Assembly (NCBI GenBank): GCA_937896115.1
Contig: CALBLB010000368.1
Coordinates: 1 to 20,269 of the forward strand
DNA length: 20,269 bases
Origin: an uncultured Succinatimonas sp.
Lineage (GTDB): Bacteria; Pseudomonadota; Gammaproteobacteria; Enterobacterales; Succinivibrionaceae
Reading direction: 5' to 3'
The translations under genes were made by a program, and so were the position numbers. The first letter of the stretch is position 1. Each line of letters begins with the position of its first letter. Positions 1-6,816 of the stretch are shown one piece after another. The notes beneath the pieces are model-generated. The model was not told the origin of the DNA, did no database searches, and saw only the letters and a program-made list of their open reading frames with translations.

Positions 1-575
1 TCCACATGCTGCATGGGACCGTAGTTATTGGAGCAGTTGGAGATGGTTGCACGCAATCCGAAGGTTCTTACCCAGGCTCTTACCAGTAAATCAGACGATG
101 CCTTGGTTGAGCTGTAAGGACTTGAAGGTCGGTAGGGCGTATTTTCGGTAAAACGCTCGGGAGTATTTAAAGGTAAGTCCCCGTAGACTTCATCGGTTGA
201 AATGTGATGAAAACGCACGTCATGTCTTCTGGCACTTTCTATCAGGGTATAGGTACCTTCGACATTGGTCTTTAAAAAAGGCTCGGGATTGGCTATGGAA
301 TTGTCATTATGACTTTCTGCGGCAAAATGTACGCAACTGTCGGATGTGGAAAAGAGTTTGTCCACAAGAGCTTTATCGCAGATATTGCCGTGTACGAAAG
401 TTACCTGCTCTTTATCTAGTCCTTCAAGGTTCTTAAGGTTGCCGGCATAAGTTAAGGCATCCAGCACGGTTATATGTACCTGAGGATGATGCTTTGCCAC
501 ATAATGCACGAAATTGGAGCCTATGAAGCCTGCTCCGCCGGTTACTACCAGATGTTTGGGAAAGAAGTTTTGCAT
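1..575 (-). CDS. rfbB: dTDP-glucose 4,6-dehydratase, partial (3' end outside window)
   Basis: This is the first 191 codons of RmlB/RfbB, the second enzyme of dTDP-L-rhamnose and related deoxysugar synthesis. It is an NAD-dependent short-chain dehydrogenase of the extended type that converts dTDP-glucose to dTDP-4-keto-6-deoxyglucose in the cytosol. Visible motifs are the N-terminal Rossmann glycine motif TGGAGFIGSNF (about residues 13-23), the STDEVYGDLP segment with catalytic Thr-Asp-Glu, the YSSTK catalytic Tyr-x3-Lys followed by ASSDDLV, and SNNYGPMQHV at the left edge. The ATG at 575 is the first possible start, because an in-frame TGA lies 21 bases upstream; only a weak GGA-type ribosome site precedes it. 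The remaining third of the protein and any linked rml or O-antigen genes lie to the left. Family assignment is firm; the exact sugar pathway is inferred. Confidence 0.95.
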   Translation of the reverse strand, partial: MQNFFPKHLVVTGGAGFIGSNFVHYVAKHHPQVHITVLDALTYAGNLKNLEGLDKEQVTFVHGNICDKALVDKLFSTSDSCVHFAAESHNDNSIANPEPFLKTNVEGTYTLIESARRHDVRFHHISTDEVYGDLPLNTPERFTENTPYRPSSPYSSTKASSDLLVRAWVRTFGLRATISNCSNNYGPMQHV

Positions 576-679
576 GCAAAAGATCCAGGATCAAAAGATT
601 GCTTCCGATGTTTTGCATGAATTATACAACGCTGTGAATTTGTGCCTGCGGAAACTTAGATGCGGTTTGTAAGATAAAG

Positions 680-707
680 CGGGCACGGACTTGCTTGTCC
701 GTGCCCG
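680..707 (-). terminator. Hairpin downstream of the cupin gene
   Basis: An 11-bp perfect GC-rich stem (680-690 with 697-707) closes a 6-base loop, 20 bases past the cupin stop codon. On the minus strand it is followed by CTTTATCTT, a poor U-tract, so it is a plausible but not textbook intrinsic terminator. It also separates the marR-cupin unit from rfbB on the same strand. Confidence 0.6.
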
Positions 708-726
708 GAGCACAGATCAGGACAGG

Positions 727-1107
727 TTATTTCTGCCAGGGGGCTTTGTCTTCACAAAGATTGGCATCGGTCATGGTAAAACCGTCTAAAGAGCCTTTTT
801 TAGTTTGTACGCAAATGTAAACCATGTCCGAATCATCGGCTGCTTTTAAAGCGCGATGACCGTCAGGATCGATGGCAAACCAGTCTCCGGCTTTAACTTT
901 GCTAACTTCTCCGTCAAGATAGAGTTCACCGTGTCCTTGTAAAATTCCGTACACTTCTTCGTTATTTTTGTGACTGTGTACGAAAGGCACACCGGTACCT
1001 TTGGCGGCGCGGTTGATGGAAATTTCGCAACCGCTTAATTTCAAAGCGTCATGCAGTTCGGTTCTGGCAGCGTCGTCGGCGACACAAATTTTACGTAATG
1101 CAGTCAT
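727..1107 (-). CDS. Small single-domain cupin protein
   Basis: A 126-residue single-domain cupin of unknown substrate, cytosolic, with no signal peptide. Cupin motif 1 is clear: G-x5-HSH-x4-E-x6-G in the stretch VPFVHSHKNNEEVYG, giving two His and a Glu as metal ligands. Motif 2 is GDWFAIDPDGHRAL; the usual PxGxxH has the His directly after the Gly, so the fourth ligand may be displaced. I chose the ATG at 1107 because AAGAGGTG lies just upstream; an ATG eight codons earlier, at 1131, has no ribosome site. It follows a MarR-type regulator on the same strand, and its own probable promoter sits inside a 36-bp palindrome. Such MarR-cupin pairs often handle small aromatic or reactive metabolites, but the substrate here cannot be read from the sequence. 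Confidence 0.85.
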   Translation of the reverse strand: MTALRKICVADDAARTELHDALKLSGCEISINRAAKGTGVPFVHSHKNNEEVYGILQGHGELYLDGEVSKVKAGDWFAIDPDGHRALKAADDSDMVYICVQTKKGSLDGFTMTDANLCEDKAPWQK

Positions 1108-1146
1108 GATCACACCTCTTGATATGCACATTAAATTATTGGATTG

Positions 1147-1182
1147 ACTTGATGATAGTTCGTATACGAACTATCATCAAGT
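1147..1182 (-). promoter_or_regulatory. Perfect 36-bp palindrome spanning the cupin promoter; likely MarR operator
   Basis: Positions 1147-1182 are a perfect palindrome centred between 1164 and 1165, with core TTCGTATACGAA. On the minus strand it contains a TTGATG -35 (1180-1175), a 17-base spacer and a TATCAT -10 (1157-1152), pointing at the cupin ATG at 1107. MarR dimers typically bind such inverted repeats and block the promoter. The adjacent marR gene is the natural candidate regulator (inference). Because of the symmetry the plus strand carries the same -35/-10 pair (1149-1154 and 1172-1177), aimed antisense into marR. Confidence 0.75.
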
Positions 1183-1205
1183 AATTTTTTTATTTATTAA
1201 AACAA

Positions 1206-1652
1206 CTAATTGTTATTTAAGTTAATTTTGAAGGAATTTGCAAGGCGTTGCAGTACAAACTCCAGTTTGCGTTGTTCCGCTTCATTTAAAGATGCATTTA
1301 TCAATGACTGCATTTTTTGAGAGATGGATATGAAGACTTTTTCAAGTTTTAACCCTTTTTCCGAAAGCTCGATTTGCAGAGTGCGGGCACATCCTGGATC
1401 TTTGTTTTTTAACAGGTATCCTTTTTTAACCAGACTGTTGACCATTACCGAGATCGTAGACTTACTGCGACCGCAACACACAGCCAGTTCAGTCAAGGGC
1501 ATTACTTTTTTTTCAAAGAGTACGGAGAAGAGATCGCCGTGGCACGGTTCAAGATCAGCATATCCTGCCAACAGAAGTTCTTTTTTTAAAAATTCAAAAC
1601 TTAAATCGTGCAGGATGGCATTTAAATGGATAATGTTTGAAAAATCGTTCAT
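1206..1652 (-). CDS. MarR-family transcriptional regulator
   Basis: A 148-residue cytosolic DNA-binding protein of the MarR winged-helix family, typical length for the family. The helix-turn-helix lies at about residues 52-80 (PLTELAVCCGRSKSTISVMV, then NSLVKKGYL), followed by the wing DPGCARTLQIELSEKG, which matches the usual D-x-R-x3-V-x-LT-x-KG pattern with changes. Flanking helices would form the dimer interface. Cysteines occur at CCGRS and PGCAR, so a redox response is possible but unproven. The ATG at 1652 has no good ribosome site. It is the upstream gene of a two-gene unit with the cupin, 98 bases apart, and the 36-bp palindrome in that gap is its probable operator. The ligand is unknown. 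Confidence 0.9.
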   Translation of the reverse strand: MNDFSNIIHLNAILHDLSFEFLKKELLLAGYADLEPCHGDLFSVLFEKKVMPLTELAVCCGRSKSTISVMVNSLVKKGYLLKNKDPGCARTLQIELSEKGLKLEKVFISISQKMQSLINASLNEAEQRKLEFVLQRLANSFKINLNNN

Positions 1653-2110
1653 TTTAGGAAAAGCAGTCGGTCTAAAAAAAACATCGGGTGCATGTTCTTG
1701 CCGGACATCGGCATGCAGAGTATGTCAGTACGAAAAGTACATCTATTTTTTTCAAGTTTCTTCTAAAGTATTTTGCTAACCAGTGCCCTTTGTTCATGGG
1801 TTGACAACTTTAAGATTTAGGTTATTTCGCTTCCTTGAGCTCTAATGTCAGCTAAATTTTTCCCATTACGTCCAATTAAATGGCATAATTGCGGGATCGA
1901 AACAAAATACAACACGGTCAAGCTCACAATCAAGACTTTTGCTTTTAACGCACTTTGTTTGCAATGATGACAAATACTAGAGCAACGGTTATTAAATAGT
2001 GTGCACAGCCGAAAGAATTTTAAGCTTTGACGTTTTAAAAGATGTTTTAAAACCTAACAAGGCGTGGATTTGCTTTGAAAAGCTTGTAACAATTTGGTAA
2101 GTCAAAAAAT
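1653..2110. promoter_or_regulatory. 458-base divergent intergenic region between marR and pheS
   Basis: No convincing gene. A consensus -35 TTGACA at 1801-1806 with a weak -10 TATTTC at 1823-1828 (16-base spacer) could drive pheS, as could a TTGACG at 2027-2032 that lacks a good -10. An AT-only-centred inverted repeat (2032-2040 with 2045-2053, loop GATG) lies 60 bases before pheS. Near marR, TGCATG (1689-1694) and CATGCA (1712-1717) form a spaced inverted repeat, and ACATCGG is repeated directly at 1681 and 1705. A 40-codon open frame at 1845-1967 (+) has no good ribosome site. I see no Phe-rich leader peptide plus terminator of the pheM attenuator type. Confidence 0.35.
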
Positions 2111-3094
2111 ATGGACAAATTAGAAGAAGCCAAGGTAAACGGCATTAAAGCAGCTGAAACAGCCTCCGATCTTCAGGAGCTTGATGCCGTACGAGTAGAC
2201 TATCTGGGCAAAAAAGGCCTTTTTTCCGAATTCATGCGCGAACTTGGCAAGCTTTCCAAAGAGGAGCGTCCTGCGCGCGGTGCGGTGATCAATGAAGCCA
2301 AGCAGGCTGTGGTTGCTGCGGTGGAAGCTCGTCGTGAAGCCATAGAGAGAGCTGAGCTTGAGAAAAAGCTTTCATCAGAAACCGTGGATATCACTTTAAG
2401 CGGTAGACGCGACGAAGAGGGATCTTTACATCCGGTAAGTCGTACCGTTGAGCGTATCAAAGAGCTTTTCGGCTCCATGGGATTTAGCGTAGTCGGCGGT
2501 CCTGAAATCGAGGATGACTATCACAATTTCGATGCTTTGAATCTTCCGCCCAATCATCCGGCACGAGCATCGCACGATACCTTCCAACTTGAAAACGGTT
2601 TGCTGTTACGCTCTCAGACTTCATCAGTGCAGATCCGTACCATGGAAGTTCAGAAGCCGCCTATCCGTATCATTGCCCCAGGACGCGTATACCGCAATGA
2701 CTATGATATGACTCATACTCCCATGTTCCACCAGGTTGAAGGATTGGTGGTGGATGAGAAGGTTTCGTTTGCCGATCTTAAGGGCGTTTTGCATTCCTTC
2801 CTGCTCAATTTCTTTGAGGAAGAACTGGAAGTTCGTTTCCGTCCTTCATACTTCCCGTTTACCGAGCCTTCGGCCGAAGTCGATTTAAGACGCAAAGGCG
2901 GTAAGTGGCTTGAGGTGTTGGGGTGCGGTATGGTCCATCCCAACGTGTTGCGCAATTTGGGTATCGATACTGATAAATATACCGGTTCCGCCTTCGGTAT
3001 GGGCATTGAGCGCCTGACCATGCTGCGCTACGGCGTTAACGATTTGCGTGCTTTCTTTGAAAACGATCTGCGTTTCTTAAAACAGTTTGCCTAA
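2111..3094 (+). CDS. pheS: Phenylalanine--tRNA ligase alpha subunit
   Basis: PheS, the catalytic subunit of the cytosolic alpha2-beta2 phenylalanyl-tRNA synthetase, which charges tRNA-Phe with phenylalanine using ATP. At 327 residues it has the same length as the E. coli protein. The N-terminal coiled-coil arm that contacts tRNA occupies about residues 1-85 and the class II catalytic domain follows. Motif 2 is clear (GRVYRNDYDMTHTPMFHQ, about residues 192-209), as is motif 3 (FGMGIERLTMLRYG near residue 298). The ATG at 2111 fits the family start; a GGTAAG stands about 10 bases upstream. pheT follows 34 bases later, so the two subunits are co-transcribed. Upstream infC-rpmI-rplT, common in relatives, is absent here. 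Confidence 0.98.
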   Translation: MDKLEEAKVNGIKAAETASDLQELDAVRVDYLGKKGLFSEFMRELGKLSKEERPARGAVINEAKQAVVAAVEARREAIERAELEKKLSSETVDITLSGRRDEEGSLHPVSRTVERIKELFGSMGFSVVGGPEIEDDYHNFDALNLPPNHPARASHDTFQLENGLLLRSQTSSVQIRTMEVQKPPIRIIAPGRVYRNDYDMTHTPMFHQVEGLVVDEKVSFADLKGVLHSFLLNFFEEELEVRFRPSYFPFTEPSAEVDLRRKGGKWLEVLGCGMVHPNVLRNLGIDTDKYTGSAFGMGIERLTMLRYGVNDLRAFFENDLRFLKQFA

Positions 3095-3128
3095 GCTCAT
3101 TGACGGAATTAACGGAAGATAAAGAAAA

Positions 3129-5507
3129 ATGCTTTTCAATAAAAAATGGATAGATGAATTGGTTCCGAATCAGCTTAGTGCTGAGGAACTGTGCGACAAG
3201 ATCACCATGGCAGGTCTTGAAGTAGATACTTGCTCCAAAGTGTGCGGCGATTTTTCTAAGGTGGTGGTTGCCAAGGTTTTAGATTGCTGGCCTCACCCTG
3301 ATTCTGATCACATGCACGTTACCAAGATAGATGCGGGTACCGGCGAGGAATTGCAAATAGTTTGCGGTGCACCCAATGTACGCACCGGTCTTAAAGTTTG
3401 CTGTGCTCTTGAAGGTGCGATGGTCGGTACTCTTAAGATCAAGCCGTGCAAGCTGCGCGGAGTTGAATCCAACGGCATGCTGTGCTCCTATAAAGAACTG
3501 GGTATGGCCGAGGAATCTGACGGCATCATCGAATTGCCTGAGGATGCTCCCATCGGGGTTGATGTACATGAATACATGAAACTTGACGATGTAGTCGTCG
3601 ATATCGATCTCACCACCAACCGCGCCGATTGTCTCGGGATCATGGGTATAGCAAGGGAAGTTGCCGTACTTTCAGGATCCAAACTTGCAGCTCCTGAAGT
3701 TTCTGCAGTAGCTCCGGTTATCGAGGATAAATTTGCAGTTGAATTGCAAAATCCCGAAGCCTGCCCGCGTTATTTATGCCGAGTGATCCGCGGAGTAAAC
3801 CAAAACGCCAAGAGTCCTTTGTGGATGACTGAGAGACTGCGCCGTTGCGGTATACGTTCGGTTTCTCCTATAGTCGACGTAACCAATTACGTCATGCTTG
3901 AGTATTGCCAGCCTTTGCATTCTTTTGATTTGAACAAATTGCACGGCAGGATCATCGTTCGTAATGCTGCTGACGGTGAAAAAATCAAAGTCTTGTCAGG
4001 TGATGAGTTAAGTTTAAAGTCCAATACCTTGGTAATTGCCGATGAACAGGGCCCGGTGGCTTTGGCCGGTATTTTCGGCGGTGAAAACTCAGGGATCGAT
4101 GCCAATACCAGCGATGTGTTGTTAGAATCGGCTTTCTTTGCACCCGACGCCATCAAAGGCCGTGCCCGTCAGTATGGTCTGGATACCGATGCCTCTCACC
4201 GTTATGAGCGCGGAGTTGATCACGATAATCAGCGTCGTGCCATCGAAAGAGCTACGGCACTTTTGCTTGAAATAGCAGGCGGCAAAGCAGGTCCTGTTAA
4301 TGAGGCTGTGTCTTCTGAGAATTTGCCCGTACATAACCCCATCACCTTGCGCATGCAAAAACTTGAAAAAGTTTTGGGCGAGCATATTGACTCTGACAAG
4401 GTGTTCGAGATCTTGCAAAATCTTGAACTCTCCCCTGAAAAGATTGAAGGCGGCTTTACGGCTGTCTCCCCTTCTTTCCGTTTCGATATCGAAATCGAAG
4501 AAGATCTTATCGAAGAAGTCGCCAGAATTTACGGTTACGATAATATCCCCAATACCGTTCAGGAAGGCTCTTTGAATATGGCTTCCATGCCGGAAGAGCA
4601 GGTAAGTGATACCCTTATCAAGCATACTTTGGCAGATGCCGGCTTTAATGAGGCCATTACTTATTCATTTACCAACCCTGAGTATCTTAAGGTGTTTTCA
4701 GAGGTAAAACCTTTGATGCTCACAGCTCCTATTTCTCCTGAACTTTCGGCCATGCGTACCACCTTGCTTGCCGCATTGTGCCAGGCTGTAAAGTACAATC
4801 AAAACCGTCAGCAAAAGCGCGTGCGTTTGTTTGAGCAGGGCTTGTCCTACATAACAGACGAAAAGGCTGAAAACGGCGTACGTCAGGAGAGCATGGTGGC
4901 AGCGGTGATCTCAGGAGATGTTCACAGCGAAAATTGGTCAGAGACTTCCCGCAACATCGATTTCTTTGATATCAAGGGAGCCTTGGAAAAACTTTTGGAC
5001 ATCACCTGCCGTCATGATGATTTTGAGTTCAAACGTACCGAAGAAAAGTCTTTGCACCCGGGGCAGGGCGCAGATGTCTATCTTGACGGTAAAAAAGTAG
5101 GTTTTGTGGGCATGTTGCATCCTTTGGCTCAGAAAGCTTTGGGGTTGAGAGTTCCCACGGGAGTATTTGAAATTGCCCGCAATGCTTTGGCTTGCCGCAA
5201 GATCCCGCTTTATGAACCGCTTTCGAAGTTCCCTTCCGTGCGTCGCGATTTTGCTTTCGTGATCTCAAAGCAGGTAGCTGTAAGCGATCTGGTTGCTTTA
5301 ATCCGTGAAGAAGCCGGAAGCCTTTTAAGCGAGTGCCGTGTCTTTGATGTGTTCGAAGATGAAAGATTGTGCGACTGCCGCAGTATCGCTTTGGGCGTTA
5401 TTTTGCAAAATCGTGAACGTACGCTTGAAGATCAGGATGTGGACGCAGTGGCAGAGCGTATCGTCAAGGCCGCGACAGATAAGTTCGGCGCAACCTTGCG
5501 TTCTTAG
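3129..5507 (+). CDS. pheT: Phenylalanine--tRNA ligase beta subunit
   Basis: PheT, the large non-catalytic subunit that binds tRNA and edits mischarged Tyr-tRNA-Phe. It has 792 residues, against about 795 in E. coli. Visible domains in order: an N-terminal tRNA-binding OB fold (about 40-150, with CWPHPDSDHMHVTKID), the B3/B4 editing region (about 210-385, including VTNYVMLEYCQPLHSFD), the B5 domain (about 400-475, ending EDLIEEVARIYGYDNIP), a class II-like core, and a C-terminal ferredoxin-like anticodon-binding domain (about 698-790, from FPSVRRDFAF). A GGAAG ribosome site lies about 10 bases before the ATG. In many gammaproteobacteria ihfA follows; here xseB follows after 49 bases, without an obvious terminator. 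Confidence 0.98.
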   Translation: MLFNKKWIDELVPNQLSAEELCDKITMAGLEVDTCSKVCGDFSKVVVAKVLDCWPHPDSDHMHVTKIDAGTGEELQIVCGAPNVRTGLKVCCALEGAMVGTLKIKPCKLRGVESNGMLCSYKELGMAEESDGIIELPEDAPIGVDVHEYMKLDDVVVDIDLTTNRADCLGIMGIAREVAVLSGSKLAAPEVSAVAPVIEDKFAVELQNPEACPRYLCRVIRGVNQNAKSPLWMTERLRRCGIRSVSPIVDVTNYVMLEYCQPLHSFDLNKLHGRIIVRNAADGEKIKVLSGDELSLKSNTLVIADEQGPVALAGIFGGENSGIDANTSDVLLESAFFAPDAIKGRARQYGLDTDASHRYERGVDHDNQRRAIERATALLLEIAGGKAGPVNEAVSSENLPVHNPITLRMQKLEKVLGEHIDSDKVFEILQNLELSPEKIEGGFTAVSPSFRFDIEIEEDLIEEVARIYGYDNIPNTVQEGSLNMASMPEEQVSDTLIKHTLADAGFNEAITYSFTNPEYLKVFSEVKPLMLTAPISPELSAMRTTLLAALCQAVKYNQNRQQKRVRLFEQGLSYITDEKAENGVRQESMVAAVISGDVHSENWSETSRNIDFFDIKGALEKLLDITCRHDDFEFKRTEEKSLHPGQGADVYLDGKKVGFVGMLHPLAQKALGLRVPTGVFEIARNALACRKIPLYEPLSKFPSVRRDFAFVISKQVAVSDLVALIREEAGSLLSECRVFDVFEDERLCDCRSIALGVILQNRERTLEDQDVDAVAERIVKAATDKFGATLRS

Positions 5508-5556
5508 GGCGTTCGTAACGTTTGTAAATTGCTTCTTTGTTTATAGGAAGACGGTT

Positions 5557-5853
5557 ATGGCAGAAAGTAAAGGCACCATGTCAACGCTTGAAGAAGGACT
5601 TAATGCACTTGAGTCCATAGTTACCAAGCTTGAGAGCGGACAGATGAATATCGACGATGCCATAGCCTCCTATACCGAAGGCATGAAATTGGCGGCATCC
5701 TGCAAAAAATCTTTGGATGAAATGACTCAAAAAATCACTTATGCCAAAGAGGAAGCTGCCAAGATCATAGGTACAAAGAACGAAGAACCTTCAGCTTACG
5801 AAGACGATGTTTCATTTAATCCTTCAGAAGATGAAGACCAACCTCCTTTTTAA
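5557..5853 (+). CDS. xseB: Exodeoxyribonuclease VII small subunit
   Basis: XseB, the small subunit of exodeoxyribonuclease VII, which with XseA degrades single-stranded DNA to oligonucleotides in the cytosol. The family core is plain: TLEEGLNALESIVTKLESG followed by a second helix with IDDAIASYTEGMKLAASCKKSLDEM. The protein is 98 residues, longer than the roughly 80 of E. coli because of an acidic C-terminal tail ending EDEDQPPF. I chose the ATG at 5557 because AGGAAG precedes it by seven bases; the open frame extends upstream into pheT but without a supporting start. xseB-ispA-dxs is the classical gammaproteobacterial order, and xseA is not in the window. A strong hairpin follows, before ispA. 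Confidence 0.93.
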   Translation: MAESKGTMSTLEEGLNALESIVTKLESGQMNIDDAIASYTEGMKLAASCKKSLDEMTQKITYAKEEAAKIIGTKNEEPSAYEDDVSFNPSEDEDQPPF

Positions 5854-5876
5854 CCTCAATGACGGGGAAGAGTACG

Positions 5877-5911
5877 GCGGCCATTGTTTTTCAGGCAATG
5901 GCCGCTTGTTT
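5877..5911 (+). terminator. Terminator-like hairpin between xseB and ispA
   Basis: A perfect 10-bp stem (5877-5886 with 5896-5905) closes a 9-base loop and is followed by TTGTTT. It lies 23 bases past the xseB stop and 23 bases before the ispA start. It looks like an intrinsic terminator with a short U-tract, possibly leaky, since no clear promoter fits between it and ispA. Confidence 0.7.
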
Positions 5912-5928
5912 AAAAGAAATTTCCAAAT

Positions 5929-6816
5929 ATGAATTTAGAACAGTTTGCGCCTTACGCGGCCTCACGCGTTACCGATTTTATGCACGGCTACATCGATTCT
6001 CTTGATGATGCAGCGCCGAGGCTAAAAGAGAGCATGAAGTATGCTTTGCTCTTGGGAGGCAAACGTGCCAGACCTCTTTTGGTTTATGCAACGGGTAAAC
6101 TTCTGGGGCAGACTGAAGAGAAACTCGATTATGTGGCGGCTGCTGTTGAGTGCGTGCATTCATATTCATTGATACATGACGATATGCCGGAGATGGACAA
6201 TGACAAATTGCGTCGTGGACATCCGACCGTACATGTAAAATTCGGTCAGGCAGGAGCACTGCTTGCAGGAGATGCTTTGCAGGCTTTGGCTTTTCAATTC
6301 CTCGCAGATAAAAATTCAGGTCTTAGTGATTCATCGGTTGCAAAACTTACCAGTATCCTGGCGGTAAATGCCGGATATTCCGGTATGTGCGGCGGACAGG
6401 CTTTGGATCTTGAGGCGGAAAAAAAGCATTTGGGGCTTGATGAACTTAAAGTTCTGCACTCAAAAAAAACCGGTGCTCTTATCCGTGCAGCAGTGCTTAT
6501 GGGAGCATATGCATGCAAGCATGTAAGCGAAGCAATATGCTCGGATCTTGATGACTATGCAAAATGGGTGGGACTTGCTTTTCAGGTTTGGGATGATGTT
6601 TTGGATGTCATAGGCGATACGGCGGTTATGGGAAAAACTGCCGGAGCTGACATTGCCCTTGAAAAGAGTACTTATCCTGCTCTTTTGGGTATAGATAAGG
6701 CTAAAGATTTTGCCAAAGAATGCGCGCAAAAAGCCAAAGATGCTTTGAAGACTATTGATGGGGATACTTCAGTGTTATCTTCGTTTGCAGACTTTACCGT
6801 AAGCAGGGATCATTGA
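5929..6816 (+). CDS. ispA: Farnesyl diphosphate synthase (polyprenyl synthetase family)
   Basis: IspA condenses IPP with DMAPP and then GPP to give farnesyl diphosphate, the precursor of undecaprenyl lipid and quinone side chains; cytosolic. At 295 residues it is close to the E. coli enzyme (299) and aligns with it from the start. Key motifs: GGKRARPLLVYATG, the first Asp-rich motif LIHDDMPEMDND with D84, D85 and D90, CGGQALDLEAE, the KTGALIRAA segment, and the second Asp-rich motif QVWDDVLDVIGD with D222, D223 and D226. The start at 5929 has no recognisable Shine-Dalgarno sequence (AAAAGAAATTTCCAAAT precedes it), and a hairpin lies just upstream. Its TGA directly abuts the dxs start, so translation is probably coupled. 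Confidence 0.96.
   Translation: MNLEQFAPYAASRVTDFMHGYIDSLDDAAPRLKESMKYALLLGGKRARPLLVYATGKLLGQTEEKLDYVAAAVECVHSYSLIHDDMPEMDNDKLRRGHPTVHVKFGQAGALLAGDALQALAFQFLADKNSGLSDSSVAKLTSILAVNAGYSGMCGGQALDLEAEKKHLGLDELKVLHSKKTGALIRAAVLMGAYACKHVSEAICSDLDDYAKWVGLAFQVWDDVLDVIGDTAVMGKTAGADIALEKSTYPALLGIDKAKDFAKECAQKAKDALKTIDGDTSVLSSFADFTVSRDH

Noticed and set aside
1147..1190. Palindrome plus T-run read as a plus-strand intrinsic terminator
   Set aside because: No plus-strand gene lies upstream of it, the stem has no loop bases, and the position over a good promoter fits an operator better.
1324..1779. Long plus-strand open frame across marR
   Set aside because: It is antisense to a clear winged-helix regulator, has low-complexity Ser/Phe/Lys content and no family resemblance.
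1845..1967. 40-codon open frame (starts MSAKFFPLRPIKW) before pheS, considered as a leader peptide
   Set aside because: No ribosome site, Phe codons not clustered as in pheM, no terminator after it, and an open frame of this size is expected by chance.
4122..4625. 167-codon minus-strand open frame inside pheT
   Set aside because: Mirror of highly constrained PheT coding sequence; no ribosome site or recognisable domain.
5338..5556. N-terminal extension of XseB into the pheT 3' end
   Set aside because: The extension lacks XseB similarity and a ribosome site; the ATG at 5557 has AGGAAG and starts the family core.
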